This document shows positions 34,207 through 42,040 of a DNA stretch of 64,000 nt, piece after piece; position 1 is the first letter of the stretch, and every line of letters starts with the position of its first letter. The position numbers and the translations under genes are program-made. The notes beneath the pieces were generated by a model. The model ran no database searches, was not told the DNA's origin, and worked only from the letters and a program-made list of their open reading frames with translations. The stretch lies in the NCBI GenBank assembly GCA_040904785.1, contig JBBDSV010000082.1, positions 22,895-86,894 on the forward strand. Direction: 5' to 3'. This DNA is from JBBDSV01 sp040904785. GTDB lineage: Bacteria > Actinomycetota > Nitriliruptoria > Nitriliruptorales > Nitriliruptoraceae.

Positions 34207-34696
34207 CAGCGCCACTTCCGCGCGCGCGGGCACGTTGCTCCGCGAGACCACCGGGCTCGTCGCTGCGCGGGCCATCTGGTGGCTCGCGACCGAGGTGGTG
34301 ACCCCCGACGGGGCCATGCTGGCACGATTCCGCCCCGGTGCGGCGCTACTGGCACTCGCCGACCTGTTTACCAACGGCCGCGGGACCACCCACGCGTCGT
34401 GCTCACGCTGCAGCGGCTGCTGACGGGGCTCGGCCTGACCGCGCTCGTGGGCCGTTCCGCTCGGCGTGGCCGTCGGCCGCAGCGCTTGGCTGGCCGGACT
34501 CACCGGGCCGCTGTTCCAGTTCCTGCGGATGATCTGCCCGCTGGCCTGGACTCCCGTCGCGATCGTGCTCGTCATCGGCGTGCTCGGCCATCTGCTCGAC
34601 GCGGCTGCTCAACGACTCGCCCGTGCAAGCCGCAGGCGGGCGCGCCCGGCGGCGGCTTGCGGTCCGGATGCGGAGCTCGCCGACGTCAGAATGTGA
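34203..34696 (+). pseudogene. Frameshifted and deleted ABC permease remnant
   Basis: Pieces of a nitrate/taurine-type permease occur in three successive frames: AIWWLATEVVTPDGAMLARF, then VVLTLQRLLTGLGLTALVG, then LGVAVGRSAWLAGLTGPLFQFLRM followed by CPLAWTPVAIVL. The coupling loop and the second half of the membrane domain are missing, and an Arg-rich tail follows. At least two frameshifts (near 34380 and 34450) and one deletion make it inactive. It follows the binding-protein remnant directly. Confidence 0.55.
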
Positions 34697-35036
34697 CGGT
34701 GCGGTCCGCCTCGAGCGTCCAATCCGCCAACTGCGCCATGCTGCCGCGCACCGCGCCGTCGACGAGTTGTTCGGCGCTGATCGCCCGCGCATCCATGCAC
34801 GTGCCACAGCACGCGACATCGGCGCCCTTGCGTGCGATCGCACGAACCATCCGGTCGAGGTGGTAGTAGCCGTCCGGTAGCTGCTGGCCGTCAATCGCGG
34901 CACCGACTGCATCACCCATGAGAAACACCCGGACATCCACGTCGTCGCGACTGGTCAATTCACGCGCCAGCCGCAGTGCGTTGAACGGCAACTCTGAACC
35001 GTAAGCCGGCCCGTTGACGATGATCAATACCCGCAT
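34686..35036 (-). CDS. DsrE-family protein
   Basis: A 116-residue DsrE/DsrF-like protein. MRVLIIVNGPAYGSELPFNALRLA opens the Rossmann-like fold and ACCGTCMDARAI carries the Cys expected at the sulfur-relay position. DsrE-like proteins pass persulfide sulfur or act in redox complexes. ATG 35036 is the domain start; the longer frame is not conserved. It adds to the sulfur-relay theme of the window. Confidence 0.85.
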   Translation of the reverse strand: MRVLIIVNGPAYGSELPFNALRLARELTSRDDVDVRVFLMGDAVGAAIDGQQLPDGYYHLDRMVRAIARKGADVACCGTCMDARAISAEQLVDGAVRGSMAQLADWTLEADRTVTF

Positions 35037-35229
35037 CTCTGTCGCCCTTGGTGTCGATATCTGCAGCGACCACTGCTTGCCCGATGCAGCGCATCGACCG
35101 GTCCCCGTGTTCCGGCCCCAGCCGTGCTGCCAATGCACCACGGTCGCACGTCAGCGCCAGTGACACTGCGGTATTTCGCCCTCAGTCGTGCGGGCCGCAT
35201 GACCCGCTCGTGCAACTCCGCTGACGCGA
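35037..35229. other. Gap between dsrE-like and chrA genes
   Basis: About 190 bp with no recognisable gene on either strand; probably the promoter region of the dsrE-like gene. Confidence 0.4.
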
Positions 35230-36426
35230 TCATCCCGCGATCGCGGCCCATGCCGCACCGATGGCACCGCCGACCGGGACGAGCACGAGTGCACTGACCC
35301 GGGTGAACAACAGCGCCGCTAACGCCGCGACTGCGATGAATGCGGTCGGCACGTCGACGATGACGCGCATGCCGATCTCGATGGCGACAGCGAGCATCAC
35401 GCCGAGCACTGCGGCGGTAAGGCCACGCAACACCTGTGCGGCCAGCGTCGAGCGCTTGACCGCCGGCATGATCCGACCCAGCAGCATCGCAAGAAAGAAC
35501 GACGGCAAGAAGATCGCCGTCGTGGCAACGAGCGCACCGGGCACACCGGAGAGGATGTAGCCAACGGCCGTCGAGACGGTGAACAGCGGTCCGGGCGTCA
35601 TCTCGCCAATGACGATCGCCTCCAGCAGCTGGGCGGTCGACAGCAACCCGGCTCGTTCGACGAGATCGGTCTGCAAGTAGGCGACGAGCAGATAGCCCGA
35701 ACCGAACAGTGTGATCCCGAACTTGGTGAACAGCCACGCGAGCTGACCCAGTGGTGTCGGATCGGTACCAGGGGCGGCACCGAGCATCCATGGGCTCAGG
35801 CCGGCGAGCAGCCCGCCCGCACCGCTGAACGGCCAGCGCCACGAACCGTAGAGCGCGATCCCGGCTAGGGCGCCCGCGGCCAGCACGATCAGCTCGCTGA
35901 CCCCAACGAGCCCCGCGGCGAGCGCGGCGACGAACACCAGTCGCGTTCGCCATTCGTCGGCGGCTCGCGGCGCCAGCCGCACCATCGCGAGGACGATGAT
36001 TGCCAGCACGACCGGCTGGATGCCGGCAAACACCGCATCCATGACCGGCAGCTCACGGAATCGGACGTAGGCGACGCTGATGGCCAGCGTGATCGCCGCC
36101 GCAGGCAGGATGAATGCGCCACCGGCCGCCCACACGCCAGCCGGACCACGCTGCACATAGCCGACGTGCATCGTCATCTGGGTCGAATTCGGGCCGGGCA
36201 GCAGGTTCGTCGCGGCCATGAGATCCAGGAAGTGCCTGCGGTCGACCCACCGGCGACGCTCGACGATCTCCTTATCCATCATCGCGATGTGCGCGACCGG
36301 CCCGCCGAACGCCACGACGCCGAGCTTGAAGAACATGCCGATCAGCTGCGGCCACGTGGCGGCCCGGTCGGCGAACTCTGGCTGGTACGGGCGCAGCGTC
36401 GACGGTGACGGAGAATCGGTGGCCAC
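35230..36426 (-). CDS. chrA: Chromate transporter, long (two-domain) ChrA
   Basis: A 398-residue member of the CHR family with both homologous halves. The first half has FFKLGVVAFGGPVAHIAMM and NLLPGPNSTQMTMHVGY; the second has WLFTKFGITLFGSGYLLVAYLQ and GEMTPGPLFTVSTAVGYI. These are the diagnostic GGP and PGP motifs. The protein exports chromate by a proton-coupled mechanism; sulfate-analogue transport is also possible. GTG 36426 was chosen because GGAG lies 8 nt upstream; the longer frame is Arg-rich and antisense-like. Confidence 0.9.
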   Translation of the reverse strand: MATDSPSPSTLRPYQPEFADRAATWPQLIGMFFKLGVVAFGGPVAHIAMMDKEIVERRRWVDRRHFLDLMAATNLLPGPNSTQMTMHVGYVQRGPAGVWAAGGAFILPAAAITLAISVAYVRFRELPVMDAVFAGIQPVVLAIIVLAMVRLAPRAADEWRTRLVFVAALAAGLVGVSELIVLAAGALAGIALYGSWRWPFSGAGGLLAGLSPWMLGAAPGTDPTPLGQLAWLFTKFGITLFGSGYLLVAYLQTDLVERAGLLSTAQLLEAIVIGEMTPGPLFTVSTAVGYILSGVPGALVATTAIFLPSFFLAMLLGRIMPAVKRSTLAAQVLRGLTAAVLGVMLAVAIEIGMRVIVDVPTAFIAVAALAALLFTRVSALVLVPVGGAIGAAWAAIAG

Positions 36427-36632
36427 GACGACGGCTCCAGGGCTGTGACGACGCCGCGAGCCTAACCGTGCCCTCGCGTGGTCCAGCGTGAACGAGGCAC
36501 GATCCGCAACCCATCCTGTGCGGTGGCCGCGACGAACGCACCGACGGAACGGCAGACATGCTGGACGGTCGACCAGACGGTCGCCGCGGACTAGTTTCGT
36601 TCGCACACACTCGCACGACCCAAGGGACGGAC

Positions 36633-37736
36633 GTGCAGGTCGACGACGAGGCGTTGCGACGCGCCTACATCGTCACGCTCGTGGTGCCACTGGCGTTCAT
36701 CGTCGCCATGTGGGCGGCCATCGGCACCCCTACGGTGTTCATTCGGCTCATCCTGCCCTTCGTCGCGGTCGCACTGGGCAGCCTGCTCATCGGCGTCGTC
36801 ACCCGCACGCTGCCGCTGCGCGTCATCGGACCGGTGATGTTCGTCGTTCCCACCGCCGTGCTGTTCGTCCGCGTGATGCTGTGGCGCATCGACGTGCTGC
36901 CCGAGTCCGGCGAGATGACCGACCAGTTCGTCGAAGCCGTCTGGTTCATCGTCGTCTTTCCGCTCGCGTTTCTCGTGTTCGGCACCCGGCGAGGCCTGCA
37001 GGTGAGCATCGCCGCCTACGCCGGATTCGTGCTGGCCAGCAGCGACCTGCTCGTCGCCGCCCTGACGTCGGGCACGTTCGACGCGGCATTCCTGCAGGCA
37101 CTGAGCCTGCCCGCGGTGTTCGCCGTGCTCATCGGTCTGCTGTGGGTGCTGGCGTCCCGGCTCGAGCGGATGGTTGCCGAACGGGAACGCGCCGAAGCGT
37201 TCGCGCGGCAGGCATTCACCGATCCACTGACAGGCGCGGCGAATCGACGGCGCCTCGAAGGCCGGCTCGACGAACTGTTCGACGCCGCCCGCGCGGGCGG
37301 CCCGCTGTTCTCCGTGGTGCTCGCCGATCTCGATCATTTCAAGCACATCAACGACACCGCCGGGCATGATGCCGGAGACCGTGCGCTGGCGGCCGTCGTC
37401 GAGCGGCTGCGTGCCGGGGTCCGCGACTCCGACCTCGTCGGGCGCTGGGGCGGCGAAGAATTCGTTCTCATCGCCGCTGACACCACCTACGAGGACGCCC
37501 TCGAGGTTGCCGAACGGTGCCGGCGCGAAATTCGTGCCACGCCGATTGCGGCGCTCCACGTCACTGCGAGTTTCGGCGTGTCCGCCTACCACGACTCCGA
37601 CGACATGCGATCGCTGATGCGTCGTGCCGACCTGGCGTTGTACACCGCCAAGAACGAGGGCCGGGACCGCGTCGTAGGCCTTCCAGCGCTGGTCGACCCC
37701 AGCGATGTCGACGCTGTCGACCGCATACGGCCGTGA
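36633..37736 (+). CDS. Membrane diguanylate cyclase (GGDEF)
   Basis: A 367-residue protein with about six membrane helices (residues about 10-165), a short coiled region (RLERMVAERERAEAF) and a GGDEF domain. The domain start DPLTGAANRRRLE, the metal and substrate segment LADLDHFKHINDTAGHDAGD and the active site WGGEEF are intact. It makes cyclic-di-GMP and may be opposed by the GGDEF-EAL protein at 13.6 kb. GTG 36633 with AAGGGA upstream was chosen. Confidence 0.9.
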   Translation: MQVDDEALRRAYIVTLVVPLAFIVAMWAAIGTPTVFIRLILPFVAVALGSLLIGVVTRTLPLRVIGPVMFVVPTAVLFVRVMLWRIDVLPESGEMTDQFVEAVWFIVVFPLAFLVFGTRRGLQVSIAAYAGFVLASSDLLVAALTSGTFDAAFLQALSLPAVFAVLIGLLWVLASRLERMVAERERAEAFARQAFTDPLTGAANRRRLEGRLDELFDAARAGGPLFSVVLADLDHFKHINDTAGHDAGDRALAAVVERLRAGVRDSDLVGRWGGEEFVLIAADTTYEDALEVAERCRREIRATPIAALHVTASFGVSAYHDSDDMRSLMRRADLALYTAKNEGRDRVVGLPALVDPSDVDAVDRIRP

Positions 37737-37772
37737 CCGGGGATCATCTCGCCGACGATCCGGGTGCGCCGT

Positions 37773-37785
37773 TACGCTCACCGCC
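37773..37785 (+). promoter_or_regulatory. Leaderless-type -10 element
   Basis: TACGCT (37773-37778), 7 nt, then the ATG of the DUF2237 gene, with no ribosome site. This has the same geometry as the elements before the ArsR gene and the 88-residue protein. Confidence 0.4.
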
Positions 37786-38223
37786 ATGGATCCCCGCAAC
37801 GTCTTCGGCGAGCCGCTGCAGCAGTGCAGCACTGACCCGCTGACCGGATGGCACCGCGACGGGTCGTGCCGGACGGGGCTGGGCGACGTCGGCAGCCACA
37901 CGATCTGTGCGGTCATGACGGCAGCGTTCCTCGACCATCAGGCCGCGATCGGCAATGACCTCATCACGGCACGGCCCGAATTCCACTTTCCTGGCCTGGT
38001 TCCGGGTGACCGGTGGTGCGTGACTGCGCCCAACTGGTTGCGCGCCCACCGCGATGGTGCGGCGGCTCCGGTGGTGCTCGCGGCGACGTCACTGGCCGCG
38101 CTCGACATCGTCGACCTTGATGTGTTGGCCGGCTACGCCGTCGACGTTCCCGACGACCCGCGTGCACTCGACGACGTCGGTCGCGACGATCCTCGCGACC
38201 GCGACACCGGCGACGCGGACTAG
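37786..38223 (+). CDS. DUF2237 protein
   Basis: A 145-residue protein with the conserved DUF2237 sequence NVFGEPLQQCSTDPLTGWHRDGSCRTGLGDVGSHTICAVMT, GNDLITARPEF, FPGLVPGDRWCVTAPNWLRA and ATSLAALDIVDLDVL. Four invariant Cys/His-type positions may hold a metal. The family function is unknown. The C-terminal 20 residues are Asp/Arg-rich and lie outside the domain. Confidence 0.87.
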   Translation: MDPRNVFGEPLQQCSTDPLTGWHRDGSCRTGLGDVGSHTICAVMTAAFLDHQAAIGNDLITARPEFHFPGLVPGDRWCVTAPNWLRAHRDGAAAPVVLAATSLAALDIVDLDVLAGYAVDVPDDPRALDDVGRDDPRDRDTGDAD

Positions 38224-38254
38224 GTGTAGTTCCTCGCAAGGTTGTTTACAAAGT

Positions 38255-38303
38255 GAGAGCCTCCCGGCTCATCCGGCGAAGAACGAGCAAACGGGAGGCT
38301 CTC
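38255..38303 (+). repeat. Perfect 12-bp inverted repeat covering a ribosome-binding site
   Basis: GAGAGCCTCCCG (38255-38266) pairs with CGGGAGGCTCTC (38292-38303), and an inner GCTC/GAGC stem extends the fold. The right arm contains the GGGAGG ribosome site of the next gene and ends at its GTG. It may be the left end of a lost insertion sequence or a translational control hairpin. Confidence 0.6.
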
Positions 38304-38774
38304 GTGGAGCATCGTAGAGCGAAGCTGTCGGTCGAAGGCCGACGGCTCCTCGCCGCCCGCCGTCGGGCGCGCGACACTGTCCTCTCCCGGCCCAAGGCGA
38401 TCCCGATGCCGATGCCCAATTGGTGGCGCACGATCAACAAGCACGTCTTCAACCCGCCCGAACTGCGTCGCGGCGCGCGCCCGGTACTGATGCACGTCGG
38501 CCGGCGGTCAGGCACGACCTACCGCACGCCGCTCGAGGCGCACCGGGTCGCAGACGGGGTCGTGTTCGTGCTCGTCTACGGACGTCGGTCCGACTGGGCA
38601 CGCAATGTGCTCGCAGCCGGCCGTGCCCACCTGACGATCGATGGCACGACGCTCGAATTGACCCGCCCGCGGATCGTCCGCGCCGAAGACGTGTGGTCCG
38701 AACTCGGCGATGTGCCGCGGCCACCGAAACTGCTGCGTATCACCGAATGCCTGCGCGCGGACGTGGTGACGTGA
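38304..38774 (+). CDS. Deazaflavin-type nitroreductase-like protein with a foreign N-terminus
   Basis: A 156-residue frame. Residues about 30-150 match the Ddn/nitroreductase family that uses F420 or FMN (NWWRTINKHVFNPPELRRG, LMHVGRRSGTTYRTPLEAH, YGRRSDWARNVLAAG). The first 21 residues (VEHRRAKLSVEGRRLLAARRR) do not belong to that family; they resemble the N-terminus of IS481-type transposases (from memory). GTG 38304 has a perfect GGGAGG site inside the inverted repeat. The native start would be an ATG near 38404-38410. Confidence 0.65.
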   Translation: MEHRRAKLSVEGRRLLAARRRARDTVLSRPKAIPMPMPNWWRTINKHVFNPPELRRGARPVLMHVGRRSGTTYRTPLEAHRVADGVVFVLVYGRRSDWARNVLAAGRAHLTIDGTTLELTRPRIVRAEDVWSELGDVPRPPKLLRITECLRADVVT

Positions 38775-38858
38775 CATCCGCGGCACGCACGACGCAGCAC
38801 CGCTTGCCTTGACACGCGCCAGCCGACAGGCGCCCACCAGCACGCCGGTGCGCCAACC

Positions 38859-39591
38859 GTGGACACTGACACGTCCGCTGACCGGACGAGGCCTGCCGTG
38901 CGCGTACCTGCGATCACCGCGCTTGACGAGCATCCGTGGCGGGTCATCGTCGCGACGATCGTCGCGGTCAACCTCGGCTACGTCGCGTTGCCGGCGGACT
39001 GTCGCAGGCACCTTTCTCGAGCGCGGCGGCGGTCTTCATGGCGGGCGCGGGCGGCGTGCGCATCCTGCGCGAAGGGTGGTTCGCCCACACGCCGTGGACG
39101 TGCCTGTTCGTCGCGGGAGTCGTCTACGGGCGCATCTCCCCGGTCTGGGAGGTGTGGGGCTGGTTGTCGGCGGGAGACCGGCCGTTCCCGTCGTAGATCG
39201 ACGGCGTCTACGCGGTGGCCTGTCCCGCCGCGACCACCTTCCTCCTGCAGGTGATCCGCATCCGCTCCCGCGAGGCGGGCAATCGGAAGCGTCCCGACAT
39301 CGTCGCGCTCGTCGACGCGGCGATCCTGGCGGTCGCGGCATCGACCCCGACGATCGCGAGCGGATCTTCAAACTGTTCGCCCGCACCGCCGATGGCAGCA
39401 AGATCGCCGGTTCGGGAATCGGGCAGGCGACCTGCCGACGCATCGCCGAGCAGCACGGCGGAGTGATCGTCGCCGAGCCGCAGGACATCGGCAGCGCATT
39501 GGTGCTCGAACTGCCGCCGCCGAAGGCAGCTGACGCGGATCACGGCGACGTGGCCACGGGCGTGCAGCGCAGCGGAGAGCAATCGGCTTGA
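38859..39591 (+). pseudogene. Decayed sensor protein joined to a histidine-kinase ATPase fragment
   Basis: Three pieces lie in different frames. PAITALDEHPWRVIVATIVAVNLGYVALP is an N-terminal membrane segment. QAPFSSAAAVFMAGAGGVRILREGWF and, after an in-frame TAG at 39194, FLLQVIRIRSREAGNRKRPDIV continue a sensor domain. Finally DPDDRERIFKLFARTADGSKIAG and CRRIAEQHGGVIVAEP form the end of a HATPase_c domain. No catalytic core or phospho-His region remains between them. An internal deletion near 39335 plus a stop and a frameshift make it a pseudogene. Confidence 0.6.
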
Positions 39592-39635
39592 CTCCCCGTG
39601 GCGGGCACGCGCCGGCGTGGTGCCAACGAGAAGTC

Positions 39636-40211
39636 ATGGATGCTCTCGATGTTGCCGTGTCCGCGGTTGTCGCCGTGCTGGCGGGCACGGCGATCGTGCT
39701 CTACAACCGCCTCATCGCGACGCGTGTCCGTGTCGACGAAGCACTCGCACAGGTCGAAACCGATCTGCAACGCCGCCACGACCTGGTTGGCCGGCTCGCG
39801 TCGACCGTCGCCGCCGCCGCGACGCACGAGCGGCGTGCGATCGACGCTGTGCTGTCCGCACGCACCGCAGCCCTTCGACCACCGAACGCCGAGATAGCCG
39901 AGGTCGCCGATGCGGACCTCCAGCGCGCGACCGCACAATTGATTGCCGTAGCCGAGGACTTCCCCGACTTGCGGGCGGACGGCGCGTTTTCGCAGATGCA
40001 AGCGGAACTCGCCGACACCGAGTCGCGACTGGCGTTCGCCCGTGATTTCGCCGCACACCGCATCGCCGCCTACCACGAGCGGCTTGACACGTTCCCATCG
40101 TCGATCATCGCGCGCCTCGCGCGCTTTGAGCACCGCACGATGTTCGTCGCCGACCACGATGCGCGCCACTCCCCCGCCGTCTCCTCGGGACCACGCGACG
40201 TGGCGTCATGA
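39636..40211 (+). CDS. LemA-family protein
   Basis: A 191-residue protein with an N-terminal membrane helix (VAVSAVVAVLAGTAIVLYN) followed by the LemA helical hairpin: NRLIATRVRVDEALAQVETDLQRRHDLVGRLASTV and the long helix to LARFEHRTMF. The family has no established activity. ATG 39636 follows GAGAAG. The stop overlaps the start of the DUF2207 gene (ATGA), a pairing seen in many bacteria. Confidence 0.8.
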   Translation: MDALDVAVSAVVAVLAGTAIVLYNRLIATRVRVDEALAQVETDLQRRHDLVGRLASTVAAAATHERRAIDAVLSARTAALRPPNAEIAEVADADLQRATAQLIAVAEDFPDLRADGAFSQMQAELADTESRLAFARDFAAHRIAAYHERLDTFPSSIIARLARFEHRTMFVADHDARHSPAVSSGPRDVAS

Positions 40212-42028
40212 GCCGCAGCATGCGTCTGGCCGTCTCCGCGGTCATCGTCGCGATGGCCGCCGGCATCGTCGTCGCCGTCGCCGCGCTTGCCACCGCCGCC
40301 TCGACGGACGACGCCTTCGCCGTCGACGATTTTCATCGCCGTGTTGTCGTCGGCGACGACGGCGCGCTGGAGATCAGCGAGGACATCGCCGTGACGTTCC
40401 ACGAGCCCCGGCGCGGACTGCTCCGCGACGTCGAGCCCGACGGACCAGCCGGGGCCGTCACGACGCACGTGCTCGGCGTCGACCGCGGCGGTGCCGACGA
40501 ACCGTTCACCGTCGAGCCGCAGGAGGACGGCGGCACACGCATTCGCATCGGCGATGCAGACGTGACCCATGCACCGGGACCGCAGGACTACCGACTGGAC
40601 ATGCGCATCAGCGGACTGCTGTTCCGCCCGCAGGGTCGCGAATCCTCGGCCCAACTGCGGATGGACATTCCCGGTGACGGATGGACCACGACGATCACGG
40701 CAACGGAACTCGTCGTCGAGCTGCCCGTACCACCATCCGACGTGCACTGTGTTGCCGGCGGTGCGCGAGCAACCGAACCATGTCGCGACGTGACCGTCGA
40801 CGGCAGGGTCGTGATCGCCACGATGCCACCGCTCGGTCCTGGCCAGACCGGCACGGTCGCGATCGAATTTCCCGCCGCTGCGATCACCGCGAACCTGCCC
40901 GTCGTCGACGTCACGCCACTGACGAAGACGTCGTGGTCAGCGACCCGATCGTTGCCGCTCGTCGGCGCAACCCTGCTGCTGTTCCTGCTGGCCGCGCTGC
41001 CCGTAGCACTCCTTGAAGCATTCCGGGCACACAGTGTGTATCGCGATGCGGTCACCGACCCGCACCTTCACGACCGCGTCACGCCAATCGCCGAACTCGT
41101 GCCTCCTGATGAACGCCGGCCCGCCGAACTCGCGGCGTTGCTCCAACGCAGCATGTCAAGCGACGTGCTGCTGGCCACGATCATCGACCTGCAACTGCGC
41201 GGCGCGGTGACCACGATCGTCGACGACGACGGCTCGACCGTCACCGTCACGCCCACGCGCGACAGCGCGGACGACGTCGCCGACTGGGAGGTCGCGTGCC
41301 TCGATGCGCTGTGCCCCGGCGGCCGATCGACCACGTTCTCCGGCACGTTCGACAAGGCGACGGCGACCCGCGCCCACGCGGCCCAGACGGCGATCTCCGA
41401 ACACACGGCGGCGCTCCTGCGCCGTGGCAGCCCCTACGCGCATGCGGCCGGCCAACATCTGCGCGGGGCTCGATTCGCCCTGTTGGCTGTGTGCGTCATC
41501 GCCGCAGCGATCACGATCACGGCGATCGGACATCGCATCCTGGGCGTACCGGTGGCGGCAGCGATCGCCACGGTCATCGCACTGCTCATCACCTGGATTG
41601 CGCTCAGCGCGATCTGGGCACGAGCACGATTACCGCTGAATTCCCGCGGCCGCGACGTCGTCGCCCGCACGGCCGCGTTCCGCCACTTCCTCACCGAGGT
41701 CCACGCCGACCGTCTGACGTTCGCTGCGTCGCAAGCGCACACCGGGGTGATCCATCCGGCCGTGGCAATGCTGCCGTACGCGATGGCCTTCGGCCTGGCC
41801 GACGAATGGCTCGAGCGATTCGACGGTCTCATTCGTGCAACTGCACGTGACGGACGAGCTGGCACCGCCGTCGGACCATCTCCATGGTTCGTGCAGCCAG
41901 CCACACTGACGGCGGCTACGGCGACCTACCGCGCGTCGGTGACGAACCCGTCGTCGGGTGGCAGCGGCAGCTTCGGCAGCGGGGGCGCCGGATCCGGCGG
42001 CGGCGGAGGCGGTGGCAGCAGCTGGTGA
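40208..42028 (+). CDS. DUF2207 membrane protein
   Basis: A 606-residue protein. A signal or anchor helix precedes an extracellular DUF2207 domain (RRVVVGDDGALEISEDIAVTF, PRRGLLRDVEPDG). A helix near 250 follows, then a cytoplasmic part with VPPDERRPAELAALL, a helix pair near 430-480, and a C-terminal Gly/Ser tail ending GGGGGGGSSW, the usual end of this family. Its partner LemA-type gene overlaps it upstream. Role unknown; possibly envelope-related. Confidence 0.87.
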   Translation: MSRSMRLAVSAVIVAMAAGIVVAVAALATAASTDDAFAVDDFHRRVVVGDDGALEISEDIAVTFHEPRRGLLRDVEPDGPAGAVTTHVLGVDRGGADEPFTVEPQEDGGTRIRIGDADVTHAPGPQDYRLDMRISGLLFRPQGRESSAQLRMDIPGDGWTTTITATELVVELPVPPSDVHCVAGGARATEPCRDVTVDGRVVIATMPPLGPGQTGTVAIEFPAAAITANLPVVDVTPLTKTSWSATRSLPLVGATLLLFLLAALPVALLEAFRAHSVYRDAVTDPHLHDRVTPIAELVPPDERRPAELAALLQRSMSSDVLLATIIDLQLRGAVTTIVDDDGSTVTVTPTRDSADDVADWEVACLDALCPGGRSTTFSGTFDKATATRAHAAQTAISEHTAALLRRGSPYAHAAGQHLRGARFALLAVCVIAAAITITAIGHRILGVPVAAAIATVIALLITWIALSAIWARARLPLNSRGRDVVARTAAFRHFLTEVHADRLTFAASQAHTGVIHPAVAMLPYAMAFGLADEWLERFDGLIRATARDGRAGTAVGPSPWFVQPATLTAATATYRASVTNPSSGGSGSFGSGGAGSGGGGGGGSSW

Positions 42029-42040
42029 CCCGCCGACGCG

